A DNA stretch of 53,556 nt, from positions 1 to 53,556 of the forward strand of contig QBVV01000010.1 of assembly GCA_003284265.1 (NCBI GenBank), in the 5' to 3' direction. The DNA comes from SAR116 cluster bacterium AG-313-A07 (GTDB lineage Bacteria; Pseudomonadota; Alphaproteobacteria; Thalassobaculales; Thalassobaculaceae). Below the pieces are notes generated by a model. It was given only the letters and a program-made list of their open reading frames with translations, was not told the origin of the DNA and did not search any database. Shown here in pieces: positions 43,379 through 52,851 of this stretch. The translations under genes were made by a program, and so were the position numbers. Position 1 is the stretch's first letter; every line of letters begins with the position of its first letter.

Positions 43379-44002
43379 GTGAATAAAATCATAAATAAGG
43401 ATGATCTTGGAAGTCATTATGGGAAACCCTCTGAGAGGGCTGTATTAAAACAGCTAGATCATATAGATAAGCATTGTCGTGCCTTTATCGAATTATCTCC
43501 ATTTTTAGTTATTGGCACAATGGGAAGTGATGGGCTTGGCGATGTCTCTCCAAGAGGGGATGCGCCGGGTTTTGTCCTTGTTAAAGATGAAAATACAATC
43601 TTCATACCAGATAGATTAGGAAATAACAGAACGGATACATTATCCAACATTATTGATAATAAAGGTCTTGGGGTACTCTTCTTAGTTCCAGGAATGAATG
43701 AAACACTTCGAGTAAATGGTTTAGGTACCATAATATTAGATGAAGAGATTTTAGAAGGACTATCTGCGCAAGGAAAAGCGCCAAGATCAGCACTAAAAAT
43801 AGAGGTCAAAGAAGCGTACTTACAATGCGCTAAAGCACTAATCAGATCCAAACTCTGGGAAGATGATTATAAAATAGAAAGACAAAGTTTTCCCTCCCTT
43901 GGAGAAATTATCACTGATCAAATAGGCTTGGGCGCTGATAGTGCGGCTGTTTCTGCCGCAAATCGCAGTATTCAAAAAGGATATACTGAAAAACTATATT
44001 GA
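43379..44002 (+). CDS. PPOX-class FMN-dependent flavoprotein
   Basis: A 207-residue split-barrel protein of the pyridoxamine 5'-phosphate oxidase-like superfamily, close to the group annotated as MSMEG_1061/DR_2398-type. FVKD-like strands are seen in FLVIGTMGSDGLGDVSPRGDAPGFV and FIPDRLGNNRTDTLSNIIDN, followed by RVNGLGTI and ALKIEVKEAYLQCAKALIRSKLW. Substrate unknown; relatives bind FMN or F420. The start is GTG 43379 with GAGG upstream. Another possible electron carrier link to the F420-type LLM gene is speculative. Confidence 0.87.
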   Translation: MNKIINKDDLGSHYGKPSERAVLKQLDHIDKHCRAFIELSPFLVIGTMGSDGLGDVSPRGDAPGFVLVKDENTIFIPDRLGNNRTDTLSNIIDNKGLGVLFLVPGMNETLRVNGLGTIILDEEILEGLSAQGKAPRSALKIEVKEAYLQCAKALIRSKLWEDDYKIERQSFPSLGEIITDQIGLGADSAAVSAANRSIQKGYTEKLY

Positions 44003-44084
44003 GGCAGGTATGAAATTCGATAAGAAAACATCAGGAGATTGAGACTTTCCGTGAAGATAGGACTTAATTTAGCTGTATCTCAAG

Positions 44085-44822
44085 ATGCCAAAACGAAAGT
44101 TTTTGAAGAATATGAAACTTAATCGTTTCCTGCCTATTTCTATTTTGCTGGCAGGTCTTTTTGGCGCATTTTTTTTTGGTTGGGCTGAATATATTTCTCT
44201 GGAAGCAATTAGAGCAAATAAAGAAGAGTTAAAACAATTTATCCAAGCTAAATATGCGACTTCAGTCTTCATGTTTATTTTAATTTACGCCCTCACGACA
44301 GCTTGTTCTATCCCGGGCGCAGCAATGCTTTCCCTGACGGGGGGGTACCTTTACGGCGTTTCTCTCGGCGCCATGTTCTCACTAACTGGTGCTATGATCG
44401 GCGCATGCTCGCTTTATTTTGCTGCCCGAACGGCGCTAGGTGGTTCTCTTAAATCACGAGCTGGTTCTGCTATAATGAGCATGCAGGATGGATTTAAAAA
44501 AAATAGTTTTAGCTATATGCTATTCTTGAGACTGGTGCCGGTATTCCCGTTTTTCTTGGTCAATTTGGTGCCGGCGTTTCTTCAGGTTAGGTTTTCTATA
44601 TATTTTTTTGCGTCTTTGATAGGAATGTTTCCAGGAGCGGTAGCGTTTTCCCTTACGGGAGCGGGTCTTGATAAAATATTATTGAACGGCGACAATGTTG
44701 ATATCTCAGTATTGATTACAAACGAATTAATGCTTGGGTTGACTGGGCTCGGTATTCTGGCTCTTGTCCCTGTTTTTCATAGGTTGATAATTAACACGTT
44801 AGCACGAAAACGAGGGTCCTAA
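44085..44822 (+). CDS. TVP38/TMEM64 (VTT domain, DedA superfamily) membrane protein
   Basis: A 245-residue integral membrane protein with about six hydrophobic segments and the VTT-domain core: TTACSIPGAAMLSLTGGYLYG, LRLVPVFPFFLVNLVPAFLQV and GMFPGAVAFSLTGAGL. The family is widespread and thought to influence lipid scrambling or membrane homeostasis. ATG 44085 has no strong ribosome-binding site; an in-frame ATG at 44112 is possible and would trim nine basic residues. It is followed by the DUF2333 gene after 39 bases. Confidence 0.88.
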   Translation: MPKRKFLKNMKLNRFLPISILLAGLFGAFFFGWAEYISLEAIRANKEELKQFIQAKYATSVFMFILIYALTTACSIPGAAMLSLTGGYLYGVSLGAMFSLTGAMIGACSLYFAARTALGGSLKSRAGSAIMSMQDGFKKNSFSYMLFLRLVPVFPFFLVNLVPAFLQVRFSIYFFASLIGMFPGAVAFSLTGAGLDKILLNGDNVDISVLITNELMLGLTGLGILALVPVFHRLIINTLARKRGS

Positions 44823-44861
44823 AGAAGATTGTTTTATTAACTTTTTTGAGTTGGTGCGCTG

Positions 44862-45839
44862 GTGGAAGAAGCTGATTTTAGTCAAGATACAGATAAAAAA
44901 CTAGAGAAAGGAATTCCCTTGGGTCGATATAGGCGGCTTGGGGTCATCGGCCTATGCGCAAGCTTGGCTTTTGTGATCCTATATTATGTTTTGGGCATGA
45001 TTATTGTTCATAAGATTGACGATGATCCAGAGTTCAAGCCGTCCTCGATTAAAGTTGGCGGTAGCCATGCTGTTGCCATGGCTATTGCATTGATCGATCG
45101 AGAGGTTAACAGCAACAGTTGGGTTGCAAACGATCCATTCTTTATGCCTGGATACTTCTTGGATAATATGCCTAATTATCAACAAGGGATTATTTATGCC
45201 GTATCGAGATTTGCTCTTGAGATGACGGATCAAATTGGACGATCCAGAGGTTCTAGTGAGGTTGATAAGGATTTAGATAAGGCATCAGGGCTGCTGAAAT
45301 ATCCAGGTACTACCTGGATATTCGACTTTTCTACGTCTATCGTACCGACAGCATCTTCAGAATCCCAGTATCGGGCGGCCCAGCGTTCTCTATTTTCCTA
45401 TAACCAACGCTTGGCCAACGGGGATGCTAAGTTTGAGCGCAGAGCAGATAATTTGCAGGGAACATTATTGAGATTTACAGCTGATTTAGGGTCAAATTCA
45501 GCAGTTATAGATGACCATCTTGCCAAGGCAGGGCAATGGGGGATCGATACGAAAGCAGATGATATTTTTTACTCCGCTAAGGGGCGACTTTATGCATATT
45601 ATTTGATCTTACGGGATTTGGGTAAGGACTTTGAAAGTGTAAATAAAACAAAAGAACTATCATCGTCTTGGTTATTGATGCTCGCGTCCCTGAAGCAAGC
45701 TGCCAGTATGGATCCGTTAGTGGTAGTGAATGGGAAACCAGATGGTTTCATTGGACCAAGTCATTTAGCGGCTCTGGGTTTCTACCTTTTACGTGCTCGG
45801 ACTCAATTGCGCGAAATTATCAATATATTACAAAAATGA
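44862..45839 (+). CDS. DUF2333 family membrane-anchored protein
   Basis: A 325-residue protein with a short cytoplasmic N-terminus, one transmembrane helix at about residues 27-50 (LGVIGLCASLAFVILYYVLGMIIV) and a large periplasmic domain. The start of that domain (HAVAMAIALIDREVNSNSWVANDPFFMPGYFLDNMPNYQQG) matches DUF2333, an uncharacterised family found in proteobacteria. The start is GTG 44862. It lies just after the TVP38 gene, and the two may act together in the envelope. Confidence 0.85.
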   Translation: MEEADFSQDTDKKLEKGIPLGRYRRLGVIGLCASLAFVILYYVLGMIIVHKIDDDPEFKPSSIKVGGSHAVAMAIALIDREVNSNSWVANDPFFMPGYFLDNMPNYQQGIIYAVSRFALEMTDQIGRSRGSSEVDKDLDKASGLLKYPGTTWIFDFSTSIVPTASSESQYRAAQRSLFSYNQRLANGDAKFERRADNLQGTLLRFTADLGSNSAVIDDHLAKAGQWGIDTKADDIFYSAKGRLYAYYLILRDLGKDFESVNKTKELSSSWLLMLASLKQAASMDPLVVVNGKPDGFIGPSHLAALGFYLLRARTQLREIINILQK

Positions 45840-45947
45840 TTTCAAAAGACTAAATACAATCGTAGTTTTAATAGTTAGTGAATAAGATATTAGGCAGAGA
45901 TGCAACTGCCCCAAAAATTAATGTTTGGATAATAGGGACAAAAACCA

Positions 45948-47036
45948 GTGAACGAGGATTTACGATTTAAATTTCAAGCGCTTCACGAAATTGTCGATGC
46001 TGCGCGGGGTAAACTCAGTAGAAATATCTGGGATTATTTGCGGGGAGGTACGGAAACAGAGACTACCTTGAAAAGAAACCGAATGGCGCTAGACTCGGTG
46101 GCTTTTCGACCTCGAGTACTCAGAGATATGCGGAACGTTGATGCCAGGTCAAATATCTTTGGTCACCCGATGCGATTGCCGGTTTGTCTTGCGCCGATAG
46201 GTTCGCTTGAAAGTTTTGATCCGCAGGGTGGTGTTGCGGCTATGAATGCAGCAAGTGGTTTTGGGTGTGCGTTGATGCTCAGCTCGGTCAGTACTATTCC
46301 AATGGAAGATGTGGCGAAAGCTGCACCAGGATTTAAAATTGCCATGCTATATAAACGAGGTGATGACGAATTTCTTGATTCATACGTCAGTAGAGCCATC
46401 GACTCTGGTTACGATGCATTCTGTTTAACGGTTGATAGCGCCAACTACTCCAGAAGGGAACGAGATATTGCTAATCGTTTTGCTAAACCATGGCGGACTG
46501 GTTCAGGTGCAGACTGGCAAGCAGCATTGAGTTGGAAAGATGTAGAGCGCTATAAAATAAAATATAAACTGCCTATCATTTTGAAGGGCATAGCAACGGC
46601 GGAAGATGCTCTGATGGCAATCGAACATGGTGTCGATATGGTCTACGTCTCGAACCATGGGGGGCGTCAACTCGATCATGGATTAGGTTCGTTCGCAGTA
46701 TTGCCAGAAGTAGTAGATGCTGTGGCGGGAAGAAGTTTAGTCGCTGTCGACGGCGGGTTTTCTAGGGGTACTGACATTGTAAAGGGAATAGCACTTGGAG
46801 CAGACCTTATAGGTATTGGCCGACTATTTTGTTACGGTTTGGCCGCTGGTGGAGCAGATGGAGTAGTACGCATGTTGGAGCTATTAGAGGAGGAAACTAA
46901 ATTAGCACTTGGCCTCCTTGGCGCTACCGACTATTCAAAAATAGAAAAGAAACAATTGTGTCCCGCTGCGCCGGTTAGTTCTCCGGACGTAGTAAGTGCT
47001 TTTCCGCTATTAGAAGTCGATGATTATAAATACTAA
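45948..47036 (+). CDS. FMN-dependent alpha-hydroxy-acid oxidase/dehydrogenase
   Basis: A 362-residue TIM-barrel flavoprotein of the L-lactate dehydrogenase/glycolate oxidase family. The catalytic residues are visible: K213 in IILKGI, H237 and R240 in SNHGGRQLD, and the phosphate-binding DGGFSRGTDIVKGIALGADLIGIGR. The N-terminal segment is YLRGGTETETTL, with GG where most members have GA. The central loop region (around residue 180) is short, so a membrane-binding insertion is lacking. It oxidises a 2-hydroxyacid to a 2-oxoacid. The start is GTG 45948. It is 27 bases before the thiolase gene. Confidence 0.92.
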   Translation: MNEDLRFKFQALHEIVDAARGKLSRNIWDYLRGGTETETTLKRNRMALDSVAFRPRVLRDMRNVDARSNIFGHPMRLPVCLAPIGSLESFDPQGGVAAMNAASGFGCALMLSSVSTIPMEDVAKAAPGFKIAMLYKRGDDEFLDSYVSRAIDSGYDAFCLTVDSANYSRRERDIANRFAKPWRTGSGADWQAALSWKDVERYKIKYKLPIILKGIATAEDALMAIEHGVDMVYVSNHGGRQLDHGLGSFAVLPEVVDAVAGRSLVAVDGGFSRGTDIVKGIALGADLIGIGRLFCYGLAAGGADGVVRMLELLEEETKLALGLLGATDYSKIEKKQLCPAAPVSSPDVVSAFPLLEVDDYKY

Positions 47037-47063
47037 AAAAAATAATTTCTACAGGAGAATGTT

Positions 47064-48239
47064 ATGAATGATGTCGTGATAGCCAGCGCCGCAAGAACAG
47101 CTATTGGAACTTTTGGAGGTGGTTTAAGTACCCTGACAGGAGCAGAACTAGGAGAAGTTGCGATTCGGGAAGCGTTGCTCAGAGCAAATATCTCGGGGGA
47201 AGATGTTGATGAGGTGGTCCTAGGGCAAGTCCTTACTGCCGCGACTGGAATGAACCCGGCGAGGCAAGCTTCTATCTCGGCTGGTATCCCTCAAGAGCGC
47301 ACGGCCTTAACGATAAATCAAGTTTGTGGATCCGGTCTTAGGGCAGTTGCACTTGGAGCTCAAGCTATAAAAGCAGCTGACTCAGAGATTGTTGTAGCAG
47401 GTGGTCAGGAAAGTATGAGCCAGGCGCCGCATGCTCAAAATTTGAGATTGGGTCAGAAAATGGGCGATTTGAAACTCATAGATACCATGATTAAGGATGG
47501 TTTGTGGGATCATTTTAATGGTTATCATATGGGTAACACAGCCGAGAATGTTGCTAATCAGTGGCAAATTACGAGGGATGATCAGGATGCTTTTGCATTA
47601 TCATCTCAACATAAGGCAGAGGCGGCCCAAAAGGCAGGTAAATTTGCTGATGAAATTACGCCTGTAACTATAAAGGGAAAGCGTGAAGATACAGTTATAA
47701 ATGCTGATGAGTACCCTCGTCATGGCGCAAGTATTGAGGCCCTCTCCAAGCTCAGGCCGGCGTTCACCAAAGATGGCACGGTAACTGCGGGTAACGCTTC
47801 TGGTATAAATGATGGTGCAGCTGCTGTGATACTGATGACGAAATCAGAGGCAGACAAGCGCGGCATTCAACCGCTGGGCAGGATTGCATCTTTTGCTACA
47901 AAAGGTGTCGATCCAGCTATTATGGGCACGGGACCTATCCCTGCCAGTCGCGCTGCTTTAGACAAGGCAGGTTGGTCAGCAAAAGACCTGGACTTGATAG
48001 AAGCTAACGAAGCTTTCGCAGCTCAGGCCTGTGCGGTGAATAAGGACATGGGTTGGGATATAGAAAAGGTAAATGTAAACGGGGGCGCAATCGCATTGGG
48101 GCATCCCATTGGAGCTTCTGGTGCCCGCGTTTTGATCACGTTACTCTACGAGATGCAAAAGCGCGATGCTAAAAAAGGGTTAACCACACTTTGTATAGGT
48201 GGGGGCATGGGAGTGGCTATGTGTATTGCGCGGGACTAA
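47064..48239 (+). CDS. Acetyl-CoA acetyltransferase (thiolase)
   Basis: A 391-residue degradative/biosynthetic thiolase. The nucleophile is C88 in [10 protein letters not shown], with H347 in [11 protein letters not shown] and C377 in CIGGGMGVA as the acid/base pair. These and the full length make it close to AtoB/PhaA, joining two acetyl-CoA to acetoacetyl-CoA or cleaving 3-ketoacyl-CoA. ATG 47064 has AGGAG upstream. No phaB or phaC is adjacent. It may serve the acyl-CoA catabolism encoded around it. Confidence 0.95.
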   Translation: MNDVVIASAARTAIGTFGGGLSTLTGAELGEVAIREALLRANISGEDVDEVVLGQVLTAATGMNPARQASISAGIPQERTALTINQVCGSGLRAVALGAQAIKAADSEIVVAGGQESMSQAPHAQNLRLGQKMGDLKLIDTMIKDGLWDHFNGYHMGNTAENVANQWQITRDDQDAFALSSQHKAEAAQKAGKFADEITPVTIKGKREDTVINADEYPRHGASIEALSKLRPAFTKDGTVTAGNASGINDGAAAVILMTKSEADKRGIQPLGRIASFATKGVDPAIMGTGPIPASRAALDKAGWSAKDLDLIEANEAFAAQACAVNKDMGWDIEKVNVNGGAIALGHPIGASGARVLITLLYEMQKRDAKKGLTTLCIGGGMGVAMCIARD

Positions 48240-48317
48240 ATTTGTATTTTGGTTGCAACTTTTTCCCGACCATACTCACATTGATTTATCAATTATCGAA
48301 ACGGGTTAGGTAATAAA

Positions 48318-49235
48318 ATGATCGCTAATCGAAAAATTTGCGTTTTAGGTCTTGGTTCCATGGGAATGGGGGTGGCCCTATCGCTTTTGGAGAGGCAATT
48401 CGAAGTAATTGGCTTTGATATAAACGATAATGCGATGAAAAATCTAGAAAGCGCGGGTGGCGTTGCAAAGAGCTCTATTACAGCGGCAGTAGAGGGCTGT
48501 TCTGCCGTCATCGTTTTGGTAGTAAATGACAAGCAGGTTGAAGAGGTGCTTTTTGGGAAGGAGGGAGCTGTAGATGGTTTAGGTTCGGGTGCCGTTGTTG
48601 TTCAAAGCAGCACGGTCCCTGCAGCTTATGCAAAGATTTGTGGCGAACGTTTATTAAAGCAAGGGTTTGAAATGATTGACGCGCCGGTAAGCGGAGGTGC
48701 AGCTGGGGCAAGATCTGGGAATTTATCGATTATGGCATCAGGCCCAGATTCGGCTTTCGAGCAGGTTGCTGAAATGATGGAAGCAATTTCCGGGAAAATT
48801 CATCGATTAGGAACGGAACACGGAATTGGTTCAACTGTCAAAACGGTGAATCAGTTACTAGCAGGGGTTCACATAGCTGCCGCGGCGGAAGCTATGGCCT
48901 TTGGAGTTCGCGCTGGGGCCAACGCAAGGGAGTTATACGATGTAATATCTGGGTCAGCTGGTTCTTCTTGGATGTGGCAAAATCGTGTTCCGCATATTCT
49001 TGATGAGGACTACACCCCATTGAGCGCTGTGGATATTTTTGTGAAGGACTTGGGGATTGTGCTCGGAACGGGCCATGAGCTTCGATTTCCACTTCCATTG
49101 ACAGCAGCAGCCCATCAACAGTTTTTAGCTGCGGCGTCTTCAGGTTTCGGGAGGGAAGACGATAGTGCTGTATTCAAGGTATTCCAAAAACTATCAGATA
49201 TAAAAATCAAAGAGCATGAACAGGCAAATGGATAA
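48318..49235 (+). CDS. 3-hydroxyisobutyrate dehydrogenase family oxidoreductase (L-threonate dehydrogenase-like)
   Basis: A 305-residue beta-hydroxyacid dehydrogenase with the Rossmann motif GLGSMGMG, the substrate-binding APVSGGAAGARSGNLSIM and the catalytic lysine in KTVNQLLAGVHIAAAAEAM. The last block is close to LtnD, the L-threonate dehydrogenase, but 3-hydroxyisobutyrate and tartronate semialdehyde relatives share it. The partners OtnK and OtnC are not adjacent, so the substrate remains open. It follows the thiolase gene by 78 bases and converges on the acyl-CoA dehydrogenase gene. Confidence 0.9.
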   Translation: MIANRKICVLGLGSMGMGVALSLLERQFEVIGFDINDNAMKNLESAGGVAKSSITAAVEGCSAVIVLVVNDKQVEEVLFGKEGAVDGLGSGAVVVQSSTVPAAYAKICGERLLKQGFEMIDAPVSGGAAGARSGNLSIMASGPDSAFEQVAEMMEAISGKIHRLGTEHGIGSTVKTVNQLLAGVHIAAAAEAMAFGVRAGANARELYDVISGSAGSSWMWQNRVPHILDEDYTPLSAVDIFVKDLGIVLGTGHELRFPLPLTAAAHQQFLAAASSGFGREDDSAVFKVFQKLSDIKIKEHEQANG

Positions 49236-49246
49236 ATAAATTAGTG

Positions 49247-50398
49247 CTAATTCTTTGATGGTAAAATATTACGACTTATGATTTCTTTCATTATTTCCGA
49301 AGAGCCCCCGGCAATGCGCGACATTCGAGCATCTGCCCATGCGCGGGCGATAGGGTATTCCCAACTGTAGCCATAGCCACCGTGCAATTGAAGACATTCA
49401 TCGACGCCCCTGTTCAAAGCCTCTGTAGTTTGCAATTTTGCTGCTGCTGCGTCCTCCGAGGTTAAGTTTCCTTTTACATGAAGGTCAATACATTGATCTG
49501 TAAATGCACGGGTAACCATTGCTAATGTTTTTACTTCAGCCAATTTAAATCGAGTATTTTGAAACTCAGATAAGCTTCGCCCAAACGCTTTTCTTTCACT
49601 AGTATAGGAAATTGTTTCATCTAGCGATGCTTCCAGTGCGGTTGCACACCGGATTGCTACTACCAAACGTTCTTGGGAGAGTTGTTGCATGAGTTGGGCA
49701 AATCCTCTACCCTCTTGACCCAAAAGATTAGTTATAGGTACACGTACGTCCTCAAAAAAAAGTTCGGATGTGTCTTGGGCTTTATAACCTATTTTTTCTA
49801 GGTTTTTTCCACGCTCGAACCCGTCTCGGTTCCCCTCGACCAATATAAGGCTGATTCCTTTAGCTCCTTGATCAGGGTCTGTTTTGCAAGCCAGGATATA
49901 AAGATCGGCTATTTGACCATTTGAAATCCAGACTTTCTGTCCGTTTATGACAAAGTGATTCCCATCTCTGTCCGCCCTTGTCTTAATACCTTGCAGATCT
50001 GACCCGGCTACTGGTTCTGTCATCCCGATTGCCATAATCGTTTCTCCTGAAACTACTTTTGGTAACCATTCTTTCTTCTGGTCTTCTGATCCATAGGCTT
50101 GAAGGTAAGGGACAATAATATCAGAATGCAGTGGAAATGCTGGGCCAGTTGCTCCCACTTTGGCCAACTCTTCATTTACGATCACGCTGTGTAAAAAATC
50201 TCCCCCAGGCCCACCATATTCCTCGGGGACGGTACAACACAACAATCCTTGTTCGCCTGCGGCTCGCCACAGGTCTCTGCTCACTATGCCGTCCTTTTCC
50301 CACTGATCGTGGTATGGCACAATTTCCCTCTCTATGAACCGTTTTGTAGCTTCACGAAAAATCTCATGCTCTTCCGAAAATAGTGTTCTTGGCAACAT
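49247..50398 (-). CDS. Acyl-CoA dehydrogenase (single, alpha-type)
   Basis: A 383-residue acyl-CoA dehydrogenase with EEYGGPGGDFLHSVIVNEELA, IGMTEPVAGSDLQGIKTRA, VNGQKVWISNGQIADLY and the C-terminal QLHGGYGYSWEYPIARAWADARMSRIAGGSSEIMKEII. The Glu in the YSWEYP segment is at the catalytic base position of long-chain and isovaleryl-type enzymes, so it can act alone. It is a single minus-strand gene, divergent from the SDR-MaoC-DUF35-thiolase operon. Confidence 0.93.
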   Translation of the reverse strand: MLPRTLFSEEHEIFREATKRFIEREIVPYHDQWEKDGIVSRDLWRAAGEQGLLCCTVPEEYGGPGGDFLHSVIVNEELAKVGATGPAFPLHSDIIVPYLQAYGSEDQKKEWLPKVVSGETIMAIGMTEPVAGSDLQGIKTRADRDGNHFVINGQKVWISNGQIADLYILACKTDPDQGAKGISLILVEGNRDGFERGKNLEKIGYKAQDTSELFFEDVRVPITNLLGQEGRGFAQLMQQLSQERLVVAIRCATALEASLDETISYTSERKAFGRSLSEFQNTRFKLAEVKTLAMVTRAFTDQCIDLHVKGNLTSEDAAAAKLQTTEALNRGVDECLQLHGGYGYSWEYPIARAWADARMSRIAGGSSEIMKEIISRNILPSKN

Positions 50399-50571
50399 AT
50401 GAAGGTCTTTCTTATTGAGTCTTGCGCCTTTTCTAAATTGATCATAGGCGTGTTGTTATTTATTTTACGAATGAAGTATTGCTTTCATCATTAAGGTAAT
50501 GTGAATGTTATAACAAGCCTTGGATGAGATAATGCCAAAGGTAAACCATAAAGTTAACGGAGTAATTATTT

Positions 50572-51489
50572 ATGACGGGTAAGAAGCTTTTAGAGGGCAA
50601 AGTAGCCCTAATTACTGGCGCGGGTAGAGGTATTGGACGTGATTACGCATTGGCATTTGCGGCAGCTGGAGCCAAGGTTTTAGTAAACGACCTGGGCGGT
50701 ACCACTCAAGGAGAGGGTGAAGACCGAATCCCCGCTATGGAAGTGGCTAAGGAGATAGAAGATCAGGGAGGCAGAGCCGTAGTAAATTTCAGTAGCGTAG
50801 CTGATTTTGGAGCGGCCCAAGATATGGTGAATCAAGCAGTTGAAGAATTAGGGGGTTTAGATATCGTTGTGAATAACGCCGGAATTCTTCGAGATGTCAT
50901 ATTTCATAAAATGACAGAAGACGATTGGGACTCGGTAATTTCAGTGCACCTTAAAGGGAGCTTCAATGTTAGCCGTGCGGCTGCTACTGTTTTTAGGGAA
51001 CAAGAGTCGGGTTCTTTCGTGCATATGACTTCTACATCGGGGTTGATTGGTAACTTTGGCCAGGCAAATTATGCTGCTGCCAAGCTAGGAATTGCCGGGT
51101 TGTCAAAGTCGATAGCTTTAGATATGGGCAGGTTTAACGTAAGGTCCAATTGTATTTCTCCGTTTGCCTGGAGTCGAATGATAGGTACCATTCCAATTGG
51201 CGATGATGCCCAAAGGGCTCGGGTTGAGAAACTCAAGACTATGACCACTGCAAAGATTGCTCCTGTGGCAGTTGCATTATCAGTTCCTGATTCTAAAGTT
51301 ACAGGTCAGATTTTTGGGGTTCGAAATAACGAAATATTCCTAATGGGGCAATCGAGACCGACGCGTTCGGTTCATCGGGGTGAAGGATGGACGCCCGAGA
51401 CAGTGCTGGAGCATGCTATCCCATCGATGGAGGCAGGTTTTTATCCCCTAGACCGATCACAGGATGTTTTTAGTTGGGATCCCATTTAA
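50572..51489 (+). CDS. SDR family (R)-3-hydroxyacyl-CoA dehydrogenase-like (MFE-2 type)
   Basis: A 305-residue SDR with TGAGRGIG at residues 15-22, NDLGG after beta-2, NNAG (101-104), catalytic S154, Y167 and K171 (YAAAK). The long form with the insert GGTTQGEGEDRIPAMEVAKEI and the tail around VHRGEGWTPETVLEH is typical of the dehydrogenase domain of peroxisomal multifunctional enzyme type 2. The next gene is a MaoC hydratase, the other half of MFE-2, so the two probably perform consecutive beta-oxidation steps. ATG 50572 starts the operon. Confidence 0.92.
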   Translation: MTGKKLLEGKVALITGAGRGIGRDYALAFAAAGAKVLVNDLGGTTQGEGEDRIPAMEVAKEIEDQGGRAVVNFSSVADFGAAQDMVNQAVEELGGLDIVVNNAGILRDVIFHKMTEDDWDSVISVHLKGSFNVSRAAATVFREQESGSFVHMTSTSGLIGNFGQANYAAAKLGIAGLSKSIALDMGRFNVRSNCISPFAWSRMIGTIPIGDDAQRARVEKLKTMTTAKIAPVAVALSVPDSKVTGQIFGVRNNEIFLMGQSRPTRSVHRGEGWTPETVLEHAIPSMEAGFYPLDRSQDVFSWDPI

Positions 51490-51523
51490 AAGGTAAAATA
51501 CGGCTGATTATTGGATTGTACTT

Positions 51524-52393
51524 ATGAAGTTTGAATATGAAAAACTGAAAAACTGGAAATTTGAGGAAGTAACCCAAAATTATACCTCGAGGGATACTAT
51601 TCTTTATGCCTTAGGTGTTGGCTTAGGTTCTGATCCAATGGATGAAACCCAGCTTCCGTATGTTTTTGAAGAAGCTGAGAATTTTTCCGCGCTACCTACA
51701 ATGGCGGTTGTTCTAGGTAGCCCAGGGTTTTGGTCTAGAGATCCAGAAACAGGTATCGACTGGGTAAAAATACTACACGGGGAGCAAAAATTAGAATTGC
51801 ACAACCCTCTCCCAACTTCGGCAACCATAAAAGCACAATCAAAGGTGACTGGGTTGGTAGATAAGGGAGCTGGAAAGGGCGCACTAATTCTAACAGAGCG
51901 TATTCTTAAAGACGCTGAATCTGGCCTCAAATTGGCGACTTTAACGTCAACAACATTTGCTCGGGGTAACGGTGGGTATGGGGGGCCTAGTGATGAGGCG
52001 CCACTACCCCACAAATTGCCTGAAAGGCAGCCAGATATGGTTACCGATCTGCCCACATTGGATCGGGCGGCTTTAATTTACCGCCTATCTGGGGATTATA
52101 ATCCACTTCATGCAAGCCCTTCTGTTGCTAAAGCGGCAGGGTTTGCGAAGCCAATTTTACATGGGCTGTGTTCATTAGGAGTTGCGGGTCATGCCATCCT
52201 TAAATCGTGCTGTAACTATGAAGCAAATAAATTTAAATCACTTCAGCTCAGGTTCTCATCCCCAGTTTACCCTGGGGAAACTATTAGGACAGAGATATGG
52301 AAGGATGGTAGCTCAATTTCGTTTAGATCTAAAGTAATCGAACGCGATACTGTTGTCTTGAATAACGGACTTGCGATAGTTGAACATGAATAA
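51524..52393 (+). CDS. MaoC-type enoyl-CoA hydratase 2
   Basis: A 289-residue double hot-dog protein like the hydratase-2 domain of MFE-2. The catalytic motif is RLSGDYNPLHASPSVAKAAG, with D191, N193 and H196, followed by PILHGLCSLG. It should hydrate trans-2-enoyl-CoA to (R)-3-hydroxyacyl-CoA, the substrate of the preceding SDR. It lies 34 bases after that gene and 43 bases before the DUF35 gene. Bulky substrates such as steroid or bile-acid side chains or methyl-branched acids are typical for this set. Confidence 0.92.
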   Translation: MKFEYEKLKNWKFEEVTQNYTSRDTILYALGVGLGSDPMDETQLPYVFEEAENFSALPTMAVVLGSPGFWSRDPETGIDWVKILHGEQKLELHNPLPTSATIKAQSKVTGLVDKGAGKGALILTERILKDAESGLKLATLTSTTFARGNGGYGGPSDEAPLPHKLPERQPDMVTDLPTLDRAALIYRLSGDYNPLHASPSVAKAAGFAKPILHGLCSLGVAGHAILKSCCNYEANKFKSLQLRFSSPVYPGETIRTEIWKDGSSISFRSKVIERDTVVLNNGLAIVEHE

Positions 52394-52436
52394 GTAGTAT
52401 ATTTAAACTCATTTAATATTAGGATGGATCTTCGTT

Positions 52437-52847
52437 ATGGATAACGATCAAAGAGAGTTGCCAAAACCAACCCCAGAGACGCAGCATTTCTGGGATGGGA
52501 CAAAACAGGGAAAGCTTAGACTTCAGAAATGTAAAACGACTGGTGAAGTTTATTTTCCGCCGCGACACTTTTGCCCTTCGAGCGGGGGTACAGATATTGA
52601 AATAATTGAAGCATCAGGACGTGCAACATTACACAGCTATGTAATTAGTCATCTTCCGGCTCCTGGCTTCACCCCGCCCTATGCAATAGCGGTTGTGAAA
52701 CTCGAAGAGGGTCCAAAGATGATGTGTAATATAGTGGAATGTGCGCAGACGCCAGAAGCCTTGGTATTAGATATGCCGCTTGAGGTTAGCTTTGAAAAAG
52801 TGAACGACGAAATTACTCTTCCACAATTTAAACCAGCGGGGAAATAG
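52437..52847 (+). CDS. DUF35 OB-fold/zinc-ribbon protein (ChsH2-like), half-degenerate zinc site
   Basis: A 136-residue protein with the DUF35 layout: a rubredoxin-like N-terminal segment RLQKCKTTGEVYFPPRHFCPSSGG followed by an OB fold (SGRATLHSYVISHLP). Normally two CxxC pairs bind zinc. Here only C32 and C46 remain; the partner positions are T35 and S49. It precedes the thiolase-like gene by 4 bases. In steroid degraders such a partner (ChsH2) forms an aldolase with a thiolase-like protein; the loss of two ligands suggests the site may not bind zinc. Confidence 0.88.
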   Translation: MDNDQRELPKPTPETQHFWDGTKQGKLRLQKCKTTGEVYFPPRHFCPSSGGTDIEIIEASGRATLHSYVISHLPAPGFTPPYAIAVVKLEEGPKMMCNIVECAQTPEALVLDMPLEVSFEKVNDEITLPQFKPAGK

Positions 52848-52851
52848 TTCC

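Noticed and set aside
44050..44122. Short GTG-started frame overlapping the TVP38 start
   Set aside because: About 23 codons, ribosome-binding site too far from the GTG, and no recognisable product; kept only as a hint that the TVP38 start could be 44112.
45893..45910. GGCAG...CTGCC hairpin before the alpha-hydroxyacid oxidase
   Set aside because: Five base pairs only, no T-tract, and too short to call an attenuator or terminator.
47064..48239. PHB synthesis locus (phaA)
   Set aside because: The thiolase is compatible with phaA, but no phaB, phaC or phaR gene is nearby, so the symbol was not assigned.
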